Shown here one piece after another: positions 1-12,420 of a DNA stretch of 64,000 bases (positions are counted from its first letter, which is position 1; each line of letters starts with the position of its first letter). Below the pieces are notes generated by a model. The model worked only from the letters and a program-made list of their open reading frames with translations. It was not told the origin of the DNA and ran no database searches. Made by a program: the position numbers and the translations under genes. Source of the DNA: Delphinus delphis (taxonomy: Eukaryota > Chordata > Mammalia > Artiodactyla > Delphinidae); assembly GCF_949987515.2 (NCBI RefSeq), contig NC_082688.1, positions 107,797,893 to 107,861,892 of the forward strand. Direction: 5' to 3'.

Positions 1-1760
1 CTCATGGATTTTGCTATATCACATTTTCCTTTATATTTGTCTTCAGGTATTTTAAAAATTTCTCCTTTGATTTCTTCATTGACCCAATAGTTGTTCAGTA
101 GCATGTTTTTCAGTCTCCACATATTTATTATTTTTCCAGCTTTCTTCTTGCAATTGATTTCTAGTTTCATACCATTGTGATTGGAAAATATGCTTGATAT
201 GATTTCAATCTTCTTAAATTTATTGAGGCTTGTTTTGTGTCCCAATTTATGGTCTGTCCTTGAGAGGGAAGAATGTGCATTCTGCTGCATTGGGGTGGAA
301 TGTTCAATGCAAATTTATTATGTCCATCTGGTCTAATGTTTCATTTAAGGCTGCTGTTTCCTTGTTGACTTTCTGTCTGGAAGATCTATCCATTGATGTA
401 AGTGGTGTATTAAAGTCCCCTACTATTATTGTGTTGCTGTCAGTTTTTCTCTATAGGTTTGTTAATAATTGCTTTATATATTTTGTTGCTCCTGTGTTAA
501 GTGCACATATATTAAAATAGCTGTTATGCATTCTTAATGAATTTTCCCCTTTGTCATTATATAATGTCCATCTTTGTCTCTTGTTACCTTTATTGGCTTA
601 AAGCCTATTTTGTCAGACATGAGCATGGCTACAGCCATTTACTTTTGGTTGCCGTTTGCTTGGAGTATTGTCTTCTACCTGTTCACTTTGAGCCTATGAT
701 TGTCTATAGAACTGAGATGCGTCTCCTCCAGACAGCATATAGTTGGGTCTTGTTTTTTAATCCATTCAGCCACTCTGTCTTCTGATTGGTGAATTCAGTT
801 CACTTACATTTAGGGTGATTATTGATAAATGACAGTTTAGAACTGCCAATTTATCTTTTGTTTTTTTTCTGGTTGCTCTATATCTCCATTTTTCCCCCTG
901 TGTTTCTGTCTGCCATTTTAGTTTGGTGGTTTTCTATGATGTTTTTCTCAGTGTTGTCTTTTTTTTTTTTTTTTACATTTTGTGTTTCTGCTCTAGATTT
1001 ATATTTTGTGGTTACCATGAGGTTTGTATAAAATATCTCATAGATAAAATAGTCCTTTTCCTGTCGTGATAGTGTTTTATCTTCATTTGCCTATGCGAGT
1101 TCCATCCTTTTTGACCTCCCGTGTGGGTTTTTGTTGTCTCAAATTATTCCTTTTTATATTGTGAGTTTGCTATCAAATTGAAGCAGCTGTAGTGATTTTT
1201 ACTGTCTATACCCTTTAGCCTTCGTGCTATAATTGTTTAATAACCTGTTAGAGTTGCAATTTTCTATTTCTGTCTATTTATCAACTTACTCAAAAGTTTT
1301 GTGTACTTTTGCCTTTTCCTTTTTGGTAGAAGAGCTCTTTTCAACAATTGTTTATCTCTGTAAGGCAGGTCTAGTGTTGATAAGCTCCCTTAGCTTTTAT
1401 TCCTCTTTCATATCTGAATAACTTTGCTGGATATTCTTGGCTGACAGCTTTTATCTTTCAATAATTTAAGCATGGAACCACACTCTCTCCTAGCCTATAG
1501 AGCTTCTGCAGAGAAATCAGCTGATAGCCCAATGGTGATTTATTCGTAGGTTGCCACCCTTTTTTTCCGGGCTGCCTTTAAATTTTTTCCTTTGTCCCTG
1601 ACAGTTTTTCATATAATGTGCCTTTGCCATTGACTTTAACAGTTGTTAATATGTCTTGGAGAAGGTCTTTTTGCATTGAGGTAATTAGTTGTTTTTGTAG
1701 CTTCATGGACTTGTATATCTAGTTTCTTCCCCAGGATTAGGAAGTTCTCACCTGTTACTT

Positions 1761-1965
1761 TCTTTTTTTTTTTTGCGGTACACGGGCCTGTCACTGTTGT
1801 GGCCTCTCCCGTTGCGGAGCACAGGCTCCGGACGCGCAAGCTCAGCGGCCATGACTCACGGACCTAGCCGCTCCACGGCATGTGGGATCTTCCCGGACCG
1901 GGGCATGAACCTGTGTCCCCTGCATCAGCAGGCGGACTCTCAACTACTGTGCCACCAGGGAAGCC
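1761..1965 (-). mobile_element. CHR-1-type tRNA-derived SINE
   Basis: A T-run (reverse-complement poly-A) is followed by 'gcggtacacgggcctg' and ends in 'ccaccagggaagcc', the inverted head of the cetacean CHR-1 SINE. A perfect 14-bp target-site duplication, CTCACCTGTTACTT, lies at 1747-1760 and 1966-1979. It is inserted in the surrounding L1. Open frames across it are non-functional SINE translations. Confidence 0.95.
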
Positions 1966-2499
1966 CTCACCTGTTACTTCTTTAAATAATCTTTCTGCCC
2001 CCTTCTCCCTCCCTTCTCCTTGCATACTAATGTTACCCTTCCTAATAGAGTTGGATTGTTCTCATAGAATTTCTTCATGTTTTTTGGATCTTAATTCTCT
2101 CTCCTCTACTACCTGTATAATTTCTAGATTTCTATCTTTTAGATCGCTAATTCTCTCTTCCATATGGTATGCAATATTTCCATTGTTTTCTAGTGCATTC
2201 TTCATCTCAGTTATTGAATTCTTCAGCTCCCAAATTTCTGTTTGGTTCTCTTTTAGAATTTCAATCTCTTTAGTAAAGTATTACTTCTGCTTACTAATAT
2301 TCTCCTTGAACAGCCTTTCTGAGTTTTCTTGTAGCGCTTTGATTTTTTTCATGACAGCTATTTTGAATTCTCTCTCAGATCGCAATATTCCATGAGTTTA
2401 AATTTGGTTCCTGGAGAACTGTCATATTTGAAGTAGTGAACAGTGCTCTTCTTAAATATATCTGTTTTTTTAAACTTGATTATACTGACTCAACAGATT

Positions 2500-3180
2500 A
2501 GTAATTGGATGCCTTTTTTTGTTTTCCGGTAGGTGGTGCTATAGCACAAGCTTTTATTTTCTCATACCTGCGCTGCCTGTGGTTATATTTTAGAATTGGC
2601 ATCTTTTACCCTCTACCACCTTTGTCAGATGTGTTGCCTGGCGCCCTCCTTGCTGCTTGTGATACCAGATCATTGGTGCCTCGCTGCTGCTGGTGTCACA
2701 GGTGTCACTGCCTGGGGCACCAAGCTGGTGGGTGTTTTCCACCTTGTCTGGGGTCTCCTGGGTCACAGACTCTGCCACTGCAAGGGGAGGAAGAGAAGGA
2801 GGGGGAGCCAGTATTGCAGGTGTCTCAGCCGTGAGCAGGGTTGTCAGGTTCACAGGCTCTGCCACTGTAAGCAGGAGGGGGTGGAGTCATGGGCACCTCC
2901 ACAACTGGAGGGACAAAGTTGGCAGGCTCCACTGCCACTGCTGTCAAGTTCCCCATGGCTACAGGTACCACTTTGGCTGTGAGGTCAGTGTGGTGCCTCC
3001 CCTGAAGCTGCCCAGCTCTCTGGGATTGCAGGTTCAGCCACCGTTGCTGGGGGTCTTGGATTACAAGCACTACCTCCATTGTTCTATGGTCCCACCTCCT
3101 CTGTGTGGTCCAGTTCACCCACCTTTAGATATATGATGTGCAGGATTTTCTCATGACCTGGTGTGTTGGGCACAGGTACT
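2500..3180 (-). other. GC-rich L1 5' UTR-like block
   Basis: This block is far richer in G and C than its flanks. It has loosely repeated units around 'ggttcacaggctctgccact' and 'ggtgtcact'. It lies upstream, in minus-strand sense, of the L1 ORF1-like segment, where an L1 internal promoter belongs. Several overlapping open frames run through it on both strands, but none resembles a protein. The assignment rests on position and composition only. Confidence 0.55.
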
Positions 3181-3259
3181 TTGGTTGAGTTATGGATGTT
3201 TTACTGGTTGTAGATAGAAGGGGTGAGACAATGGGAACATCTCATGCCACCAAGATACT

Positions 3260-4450
3260 GACATCAGTCCTGTATTTTATTCATTTTGATGCGATTGTAA
3301 GTGGGATTGTTTTCTTAATTCCTCTTTCTGTTAGTTCATTATCAGTGTATAGAAATGCAACAGATTTCTCTCTCTTAATTTCGTATTCTTCAAATTTACT
3401 GAGTTCATTTATTAGTTCTAATAGTTTTTTGGTGGAGTCTTTACGGTTTCCTGTGTATAGTATCACACAGGAATCTATTGAGATGATCATATGATTTTTA
3501 ACCTTCGTTTTGTTAATCTGGTATATCACAATGATTGATTTGCAGATATTGAACCATACTTACATCCCTGGAATAAATCCCACTTTAACCTTGGTGTATG
3601 ATTCTTTTAGTGTATTGCTGAATTTTGTTTGCTAATATTGGGATGAGTAATTTTGCATCAATGTCATCAAAAATACTGGATATATATATATAGAGAGATA
3701 TATATATATAGTATTGTCTTTGGTTTTGGTATCAGGATAATGCTGGCCTTGTAGAATGAGTTTGAAAATTTTTCTTTCTCTTCAGTTTTACGGAATAGTT
3801 TGGGGCGTATAGGTATTAACACTTCTTAAAATGTTTGTAGAATTCACCTGTGAAGTTATCTGGTCCTAGCTGTTTGTTGGGATTGTTTTGATTACTGATT
3901 CATTTTCATTACTAGTAATTGGTCTCTTCAGATTTTGTATTTCTTCCTGATTCAGTTTTGGAATTTGTATGTTTCTAGAAATTTATCCATTTCTTTTAGG
4001 TTTTCCAATTTGTTGGTGTATAATTTTTTGCAGCAGTCTCTTATGATTTTTTATGTTTCTGTTGTATCAGTTATAACTTCTCTTCATTTCTGATTTTACT
4101 ATTTGAGCCTTTTCTCTTTTTTCCTTCATGAGTCTGGCTAGAGATTTGTCAGTTTTTAAAATCTTTTCAGATAAACAAAGAACCAGCTCTTAGTTTCATT
4201 AATATTTTCTATTGTTTTCTTTTAGTATCTATTTCTTTTATTTTTTTTCTGATCCTTATTGTTTCCTTCCTTCTACTAACTTTGGGCTTGGTTTTTGTTT
4301 TTCTAATTCCTTTAAGTGTAGATTGTTTACTTGCGATTTTTCTTATTTTTTGAGGTAGGTCTGTATCGCTATAAACTTTCCTCTTAGAAATGCTTTTGCT
4401 GTGTTTCATAGGTTTTGGCAGGTTGGGTTTCCATTTTCATTTGTCTCAAG
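3260..4450 (-). mobile_element. L1 ORF2 fragment
   Basis: The minus-strand reading is decayed L1 ORF2, reverse-transcriptase part. The plus-strand wording 'tggtatcaggataatgctgg' at about 3728 is a well-known stretch of inverted L1 RT. It starts abruptly at about 3260 against the 5' UTR-like block of the previous L1 and stops abruptly at about 4450. A short (TA)n/(GA) tract lies at about 3680-3712. Confidence 0.85.
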
Positions 4451-4860
4451 GTGGTTTTTATTTGGGTGCCCTGGGTGGGGTGGGAGCCACTTTGGAGGGG
4501 ACCCAGTCTCTGGCAAGGTTGCCTGCTAGGTATGAAAGGTAAGAGCTGCTTTGGAGAGGCACTTGACAGGTCTAGGCTGTCTGCTGTGTGTGCAAAGCAA
4601 GAATTTCTTTGAAGGCGGTGCCTGTTCCAGCTGTGGCCACCCACCGGATGTGGTGGGGCAGGAGCCACTTTGGCCACCCACTGGATGTGTCGGGGGGGGG
4701 GGGCAGCTGCTTTGGAGAGGTGCTGGTCAGGATGGGCAAGTCTGCAGGAGAACACCAGGGTGGGGTGAGCAGTGCTAGCAGGGTAGATGATGTATGTCAA
4801 AAATGGTGCCCACCAGTGCCAGGACATAATAGCTGTTTCTTGATCTCATGTTGAAGTTCC
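4450..4860. other. GC-rich repeat-like block, possibly an L1 5' UTR
   Basis: The L1 ORF2 match ends and a GC-rich segment begins. It contains repeated 'gggagccactttgg'/'ggagccactttggccaccca' and 'gctgctttggagagg' motifs and a run of ten G at about 4692-4701. It could be another L1 5' UTR fused to ORF2, or a diverged tandem repeat. The open frames through it on both strands look like composition artefacts. Confidence 0.4.
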
Positions 4861-4900
4861 TGAATATTCCTAACAAGACACCCTTGTCTGCTGACCACAC

Positions 4901-4950
4901 TCTGTTTCTCTCTCCCTCCCCCTCCTTCTCCCTCTCCCTCTTTCTCTTTA
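4901..4950. repeat. CT-rich low-complexity tract
   Basis: This is an imperfect polypyrimidine tract of CTCTCC, CCCTCC and CTTTCTC units between the GC-rich block and the MIR fossil. Confidence 0.9.
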
Positions 4951-4954
4951 CTTA

Positions 4955-5085
4955 CTAGGTAGTATTTATTGAGTACTTACAATATGCCAGACAGTATCCC
5001 TACTTCACAAGGCTCTTGTGATAATTAGATATAGCTGTTATAGAGTGCCTGGTGCATAGTAAGTACTCAAAAATGACATTAATAT
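4955..5085 (+). mobile_element. MIR SINE fossil
   Basis: The 3' part reads as a degenerate MIR: 'gagtgcctggtgcatagtaa' followed by 'gtactcaaa' resembles the conserved MIR 3' end. An adjoining 'attgagtacttacaatatgcc' looks like an inverted MIR/L2 3' motif, so two fossils may abut here. Confidence 0.65.
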
Positions 5086-5094
5086 TATTGATTT

Positions 5095-5514
5095 CTAAAA
5101 TTTACTTTGCTTCTGAGGGGACCTGGATTCAGCTGGGCCGTACATGGTGGATTGGACTCTCTTTTTGGCCAAGAGTTGATGCTGCCTAATGTTAGCTCTT
5201 AGCAGGTCTGACAGATATGTCCCAGGAACCACAATTATTCTTAGAAACAAGAGTAAATATAACCAGTTCTTCCCATTTCTTGGCTCAGCAAACACCATTT
5301 TTGTGTAATAATAACCCTGCATGAGGACTAGAGCAATCCCCAAGAAATTTGACTCCTTAGGTTGAGAGTCAAAGTATCCACACAGGCAAAATCTCCTAAA
5401 GGACTGGATCAGTCTTTGTTGGTCAATATTCACACAAATATCTTGTCTCTCTTCTGTGAAATCAGGAACCAGGGAAGGTATTTCTGGTGGCTTGAACTTG
5501 GTCCCTGTGACCAC
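5095..5514 (-). other. Unassigned minus-strand open frame, no family recognised
   Basis: A stop-free minus-strand stretch of 139 codons ends in TAA at 5095. It has no ATG until codon 65 (5320-5322), so the ATG-initiated part is only 76 codons. A TAG lies directly upstream at 5515-5520, in frame. The translation does not look like L1, SINE or retroviral wording. It has a hydrophobic middle (around LYLLLFLRIIVVPG) followed by a basic tail. The same DNA also holds a plus-strand frame at 5362-5640 that runs into an A-rich tract. I do not recognise either. It could be a processed-pseudogene fragment, an unrecognised old repeat, or chance. Nothing seen supports expression. Confidence 0.2.
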
Positions 5515-5649
5515 ACTCTATTTCTATATGATGTCATCAAGACCTATGACAGGACTTTCACCCGTCTGATCTTTCACTTAATCTCTGGGGTCATTTTGGC
5601 TGACTACCTCACATATCCTTTTAAATATTTGTTAGATTAAAAAAAAAGA

Positions 5650-5808
5650 CCCTAATGTAGAAAAATAAAAATGTCTATCAAAAGATGAATGGATAAACAA
5701 AATGTGGAGTATACATAAAACAGAAAATTATTCAGACTTTAAAAGGAATAAAATTCTGACACATGCTACAACATGGTGAAACCTTGAAGATATTACACTA
5801 AGTGAAAT
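5650..5808 (+). mobile_element. L1 ORF2 3'-end fragment
   Basis: The wording 'atcaaaagatgaatggataa' followed by 'catggtgaaaccttgaaga' and 'ctaagtgaaatag' is the end of L1 ORF2 in plus orientation. It abuts a minus-strand L1 at about 5809. Confidence 0.75.
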
Positions 5809-7964
5809 AGTTGCCCTTGCCTGAGGAGACAGATCCAAAAAATATTTCTAAAACCAATGTCAAAGAGTGTACTGCCTATGTTTCCTTCTAGAAGTTTTAT
5901 GATTTCAGTTCTTACATTTAAGTCTTTAATCCATTTTGAGTTTATTTTTATATATGGTGTGATTCTTTTACCAGTTTGATTCTTTTGCATGTAGCTTCCT
6001 GGTCTTCCCAACACCATTTATTGAAGAGGCTGTCTTTCCCCCATTGCATATTCTTGCCTCCTTTGTCATAGATTAATTGCCTATATAAGCGTGGATTCAT
6101 TTCTGGGCTGTCTATTCTTTTTCATTGATCTATGTATCTGTTTTTGTGCCAGTACTGTACTGTTTTGATTATTGTAATTTTGTAGTATAGTTTAAAATCA
6201 TGGGGTGTGATATCTCCAGTTTTGTTCTTATTTTTAAGATGGTTTTTGCTATTTGGGATCTTTTGTGTTTTCATACAAATTTTAGAATTAGATGTTGTAG
6301 TCACGTGAAAAATTCTGTTGGCATTTTGATAGGGATTACATTGAATCTGTAGATTGTCTTGGGGAGTATCATCATTTTAACAATATTAATTCTTCCAATC
6401 CATGAGAACAGTATAGCTTTCCAACTGTTTCTGCCATCTTTAATTTCTTTTCTCACTCTCTTATAGTTTTCAAAGTACAGTTACTTTTACCTACTTAGAT
6501 TTATTCTTAGGTATTTTGTTTTTTATATGATTGCAAATGGAATTGTTTTCTTAATTTCTCCTTCTGATAGTTTGTTGTTAGTGATTGCTGTGGCTAGGAC
6601 TTCCAATACTATGTTGAATGAAAATGGTGAGAGTATCCTTGTCTTGTTCGTGATCTTAGAGGAAATAATTTCAGCTTTTCACTGTTGATTATAATTTATG
6701 TGGGCTTGTCATATATGGGTTTTATTATGTTGAGGTATGTTCACTCTATACCCACTTGGGGAGAGGTTTTTTTTTTTATCATAAATGGATGTTGAATTTG
6801 TCAAAAGATTTTTCTGCATTTATTGTGATGATCATGTGATTTTTATTCTTCAATTTGTTAATGTTGGTGTATCACATTGATTTATTTGCAAATATCAAAC
6901 CATTCTTGCATCCTTGGGTTAGATCCCACTTGATCATGGTGTATGATCCTTTTAATGTGTTGTTAAATTTTGTTTACTAATATTTTGTTGAGGAATTTTG
7001 CATCTATGTTCTTCAGTGATATTGGCCTGTAATTTTCTTTATTTGTGATATCTTTGTCTGGTTTTGGTAACAGGATGATGATGGTCTTGTAGAATGAGTT
7101 TGGAAGTGTTCCTTCCTTTGGTATTTTTTTGGAATAGTTTGAGAAGAATAAGTGTTAATTGTTTTAAAATGTTTTATAGAATTCTGTGAAGCCATCTGGT
7201 CCTGGGCTTTTGTTTGTTGGGTGTTTTTTTTTTTATTACTGATTCAATTTCATTACTGGTAAATGGTCGGTTCATATTTTCTATTCCTGCTTCAGTTAGG
7301 AGATTGTACATATCTAAGAATTTGTCCATTTCTTCTAGGTTGTCCATTTTATTGGCATATAATTGTTTGTAGTAATCTTTTCTGATTCTTTGTATTTCTG
7401 TTGTTTTGGTTGTTAACTTCTCCTTTTTCATTTCTGATCTTATTGATTTGGGTTTTCTCTCTTTTTTTTCTTGATGAGTCTGGCTAAAAGTTTATAAATT
7501 TTGTTTATTTTTTCAAAGAACTGGCTTGTAGTTTCATTGATCTTTTCTATTGTTTCTTAGTCTCTATTTCATTTATTTCTGCTCTGGTCTTTTTTATTTC
7601 TTGCCTTCTACTAACTTTGGATTTTGTTTTTTCTTCTTTTTCTAGTTTCTTTATGTGTAAGGTTAGGTTTTTAATTTGAGATTTTTCTTGTTTCCTGGGG
7701 CAGGCTTGTATCACTATAAATTTCCATCTTTGAACTGTTTTTGCTGCATTCCATAGATTTTGGAACATTATGGTTTTGTTTTCATTTGTCCCAGGTATTT
7801 TTTTATTTCCTCTTTGATTTCTTCAGTGACTCACTAGTTGCTTAGTAGCATATTGTTTATCCTCCACACGTTTGTGCTTTTTGCAGTTTTTTTTTCTTAT
7901 AGCTGATTTTTAGTCTCATAGCATTGTGGTCAGAAAAGAGGCTTGATATGATTTCAGTCTTCTT

Positions 7965-7998
<34 letters not shown>

Positions 7999-9665
7999 AG
8001 TACGCGGGCCTCTCACTGTTGTGGCCTCTCCCGTTGCGGAGCACAGGCTCCGGACGCGCAGGCTCAGTGGCCATGGCTCACGGGCCCAGCTGCTCTGTGG
8101 CATGTGGGATCTTCCCGGACCAGGGCACGAACCCGTGTCCTCTGCATTGGCAGGTGGACTCTCAACTGCTGTGCCACCAGGGAAGCCCAGTCTTCTTAAA
8201 TTTAATGAAACTCTTTTGTGGCCTAAAATGTGATCTGTCCTGGAGAATGTCCCATGTGTACTTGAAAAGAATGTGTATTCTGCTGCTTTTCAATGGAATG
8301 TTCTATATATATCAACTCTATCTGATCTAATGTGTCATTTAAGACAAGTGTTTTCTTATTTTCTGTCTGTAAGATCTTCCATTGATATAAGTGGGATGTT
8401 AAAATCCCTATGACTATGTTACTGACAACTTTTCCCTTTATGTCTGTTAATATTTTCTGTATGTATTTACGTGCTCCTATGTTGGGTGCATATATATGTA
8501 CAATCATATCTTCTTGGATTGATCTCTTTATTTTTTAATGTCCTTTTTTGTCTCTTGGTACAGACTTTGTTTTAAAGTCTATTTTGTATATATAAGTGTT
8601 GCTACCCTGGCCTTTTTTTTTACTTACATTTTCATGGAATACCTTGTTCCATGCTTTCACTTTCAGTCTGTGTGTGTCCTTAGGTCTGAATTGAGTCTCT
8701 TGTAGGCAGCATATATATGGGTCTTGTTTTTTAATCCATTTAGCCAATTTGTCTTTTGATTGGACCATTTTGTCCCTTTATATTTAAAGTAATTATTAAT
8801 AGTTATGTACTTATTGCCATTTTGTTAATTATTTTCGGGTTGTTTCTGTAGTTCTCTCTGTTCCTCTTTTCTTTTCTTCTCTTCTACCATGAGCTTATGA
8901 CTTTCTTTCGTGTTATGTCTGTATTCCTTTCTGTTTATTTTTTGTGTATCTGTTACAGATTTTTGGTTTGTGGTTACCTTGAGATTCATATATAATAACC
9001 TATTTATATAACAGGCTATTTTAAGTTGTGGGTTGCTTAAGTTGTATCACATTCTAAAAGCACTATGTTTTTACTCAGCCTTTCATGTTTTATGTTGATG
9101 TTATAGATGATTTTACTACTTTTTCTGTTAAACCTTTTTACTAGCTTTATAAGTGGTTGATCTGTTATTTTACTGTGTGTTTGCTTTCACCAATGAGATT
9201 TTTCTTTTCATAATATTTATATTTCAAATTGTCTTTTTTTTCTGCTTAGAGAAGTCCCTTTAACATTTTTCATAAAGCCAGTTTTGTGGTACTGAACTCT
9301 CTTAGCTTTTGCTTGACTGTAAAACTTTTGATCTCCCCTTCAAATCTGAATTATAGCCTTGCTGCATAGTCTTTGTTTTAGGGTTTTTTCTTTTATTACA
9401 TTAAATATATTATGCCATTCCTTTGTGGCCTACAGAGTCAGCTGATAGCCTGATGGGAGTTCCCTTGTATATAACTTGTTGCTATTCCTTTCTGCTTTTA
9501 ATGTTCTTTCCTTTAATGTTTGCCATTTTAATTGCAATGTGTCTTGGTGTGGTCTTCTCTTGGTTGATCTTATTTGGGACTCAGTGCTTCCTGATCCTGC
9601 CTATCTATTTTCTTTCCCAGGTTAGGAGAGTTTTCAGTTATTATGTTTTCAAATATGTTCTAATT
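5809..9665 (-). mobile_element. L1 LINE, nearly full ORF2 in minus orientation
   Basis: Going left to right this is inverted L1 ORF2 from the 3' side: the C-terminal region to about 6700, reverse transcriptase at about 6700-7800, endonuclease at about 8200-8800, then the ORF1-ORF2 spacer/ORF1 edge to about 9660. Stops break the minus frames; the longest surviving pieces are 60-94 codons (for example 7174-7431 and 8223-8507). No 3' UTR is seen, so the 3' end is truncated or replaced at about 5809. A CHR SINE interrupts it at 7967-8187. Confidence 0.9.
7967..8187 (-). mobile_element. CHR-1-type SINE
   Basis: A long T-run is followed by 'gcagtacgcgggcctctc' and ends in 'gccaccagggaagc'. The target-site duplication CAGTCTTCTTAA lies at 7955-7966 and 8188-8199. 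It is inserted in L1 endonuclease-region DNA, which continues on both sides. Confidence 0.95.
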
Positions 9666-10125
9666 TAAACTAAATAAAACTCTAATTAAAGCTGTAGCCC
9701 AACACCATCTCAACTCAAGTTGTGAAGGATTGTGAATGCTCAGTTCCTCGCTTAACTTTCCATTGCCGTATTTGAGTTCACTGGTACTTAACACAACTCC
9801 TGACCTCTTGCAAAGGACTAAACTCTGTGATCTTGTCAAAGTTTGAATTGGGGGGGGGGGTCAGTGTTTAAATTAGAAGGTGATGGGCTATAGTTTAGAA
9901 CATTTTGGTTTGCCCTTGGATTCAACTTCAGCAGGGCCCAGGAATCCAAGCACCATGAGAAAGATCAAGATTTAATTACATTCTTTCTACTTACCGAAGT
10001 ATTTCCTCTACTACTGCTTTCTTAGCAATCTTAGGAGTGGAATGTAGGCCTAAGTCATTTATTTTTATGATTAGAATCCTTGCAGACCCAAGTCTTTCCC
10101 ACCAGCTTATACTGTTGGCAAAGTT
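9666..10125. other. Unassigned DNA
   Basis: I see no gene and no confident repeat. A run of ten G lies at about 9850-9859. Confidence 0.5.
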
Positions 10126-10869
10126 TCAGCTGGTTTCTTTTTTATTTAAATTGAGATATAACTGATATATAATACATTAGTTTTAGGTGTATAACAATGA
10201 TTTGATATATTTATATATTGTGAAATGTTATGTTTGATACTAATGTAAATGAAATGAATTTTCAATTTCATTTTTACCTGCTTGTTACTGGTAGTTAGAT
10301 AATGAGCATGGAATACTGACCATGTAATCAGCAACCTTGCTCTATTAACTTAGTTATTCTGTTAATTTATATTTTCTAGGTATAGTATAATGCCACTTGT
10401 GAATAATAGCAGTTTTATTTCTTCCATCTTTATTCTTATACCATTTTATTTCTAATTTTATTCAGTCTAGCACATCTAGTAACATGTTCATAAGAAGTAG
10501 TGACAGGGTGCCATTTTTGTCTCTTCATCAATATCCTTAGAAAGTCTCATACAGCTCACCATTATGTATGATATTTCCTGTGGGGCATTTTATTTTCTAG
10601 ATATACTTGATTATATTAAGAAAATCCCCCTCTCTTCCATGTAGACCAAGCAATTTTATTAATAAATGTAGACTTTGGTGAAATAATTTTTGTGTTTATT
10701 GAGATATGATTTTCTCAGGTACTCTGTTAATGTGAATTATAGAGATTGCTCTTCTGATAATTTAGAAATACCTAAAATATAAACCATTTGATCATGAGGA
10801 TGCATTATTGTCTACAAAACATGCCGAAATTTATTTTCTTTACAAACATTTTAAGAATATTGTTGACCT

Positions 10870-11175
10870 GAAACAAATATACTGCCAGTTTTTTCTCTAG
10901 CTAAATTGGGTTTATTTGGGATCAGCAAAGAATTGCAGCTCAGAGTCTGCAACCATGGCAAGCCATGTGCAAGCTCCCACACACAGGGAAGGAGAACTCT
11001 TTTGTAGATAGGAAAAGGAAGTTGGGTGGGCCATACTAAACAAAGAGTCCATGGTGTTTCATTAGCTAAGTTGCTGCCAAGAAAGAAGAAGGACCTTTCT
11101 TCTTCCTGTTGAGTTCTGCTATCATTCAGGGTGTGAGAACTCTTCCTTCTGGTCTCACAACTCTATTTAATTGAG
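10870..11175 (-). mobile_element. LTR-like fragment
   Basis: This is a non-L1 block inside the old L1. An inverted AATAAA (tttatt at about 10911) near its left end fits a minus-strand LTR. The flanking L1 text resumes afterwards. The family is not recognised with confidence. Confidence 0.4.
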
Positions 11176-11584
11176 GTTATTGTTTATTTATTTTTTACAA
11201 TATCTACTTTCATAAAAGAAATAGATAGGAAAATTTGGGGGGTGTAATGCCCTTGTCAGGTTTGAGAATTAAGTTACCCCAAGTCTCGTAGAGTTTTGAG
11301 CTATTCCTTTTCTTAAATTCATGACATATAAAGTTAAATCAGTGCATCTTCAGTCTTCTTTTTTTTAACATAGGTATATGAGACTATACATTTTCCTTAA
11401 AACACTCCTTTAGTTGACTACTATGTAATATACATATATTGTAGTTATTTGTGTTTCAATTCAAATTATTTCTTAATTTCTGTTTTGATTTCTCCTTGAC
11501 ATATATATTATTTAGAAATATATATTTTATTTCCAGTTGTGATATTGTGATTTATAATAAGACATATATATTTGAGCTTTAACC

Positions 11585-12420
11585 TTGTTCCTGTCACAGA
11601 GCTACTAAAAGCCTTGGAATTTTTAAAGTGATGAGAGCAATAAAGTTGTCCTTTGTTCCATTAATGAGGTGACTTTTCGAAACCACCTAGGGAAGGATGC
11701 TGGTTGCCAGTGGAGCAAACCATGTGATTAGAGGGTAGGAATTTTCATCCTCCCTTGCCCCCTACCTCCATGGAGGGAAGAGGGACTGGAAATTGAGTTC
11801 AGTCACCAATGGCTAATAATTTAATGAATCATGTCTAAGTAATGAAGCCTTCATAAAACACCAAAAGGGTGAAGTTTGAAGAGCTTCTGGGTTGGTGAAC
11901 ACGTAGAGATGCAGGGAGAGAGATACACATGAAGAGGGCATGGAAGCTCTGCACCTTTCCCACGTATCTTGCCCTGTGCATTTCTTCCATCTGGCTGTTC
12001 CTGAGTCATATCCTTTTATAATAAGCTGGTAATTTAGTAAGTAAAATGTTTATCCGAGTTCTGTGGGCTGTTCTGACAAATTAACTGAACCTAAGTAGGG
12101 GGTCATTGGAACCTCTAACCTATAGCTTGTTGGTCAGAAGCACAGGTGACAACCTGGACTTGTGATTGGTATCTGAAAGAGGGGAGAGCAGTCATGTTGG
12201 GCTGAGCCCTTAACCTCTGGGATCTGACACTGTCTGCAGGTAGTATTAGAATTGAGTTGAATTGTAGAACACCCAGCTGGTATAGGAGAATTTCTTGGAG
12301 GTGTAAGGAACCCCCCAAACACACATTGAAATTGGGTGCAGAATCTTAGTTGGTGTCAGATGTGGGATCAGAGTCAGAACTGTACCAGGCAATTGGAGTT
12401 TTTCTAGTTATATTTAATGC
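11585..12420 (+). mobile_element. LTR-like element, family uncertain
   Basis: An 830-bp block interrupts the old L1. Its wording ('ttggtcagaagcacaggtga', 'gagcccttaacctctgggat') matches a mammalian LTR that I remember but cannot name with certainty. It is moderately GC-rich against AT-rich flanks. The minus-strand frames at 12115-12324 are short and have no protein-like features. Confidence 0.5.

Larger units (their letters stand above)
1..3180 (-). mobile_element. L1 LINE, minus strand, 3' part cut by window edge
   Basis: Read on the minus strand, 1-1450 is degenerate L1 ORF2 (reverse transcriptase towards the endonuclease end). About 1450-1760 is the ORF1-ORF2 spacer region, and 1980-2400 is ORF1-like with the Lys/Glu/Asn-rich coiled-coil composition of L1 ORF1. 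2500-3180 is a GC-rich 5' UTR-like block. All frames carry stops, so the copy is dead. A CHR SINE sits inside it at 1761-1965. The family call comes from recognisable L1 wording; the subfamily (L1M-like) is inferred. Confidence 0.85.

Noticed and set aside
2505..3136. Cluster of overlapping frames of 91-147 codons
   Set aside because: High GC in the L1 5' UTR-like block removes stops in several frames at once. None of the products has protein-family features.
4384..4827. 147-codon minus frame
   Set aside because: It runs from L1 ORF2 text into the GC-rich repeat block. It is Pro/His-rich by composition, with competing frames on the other strand.
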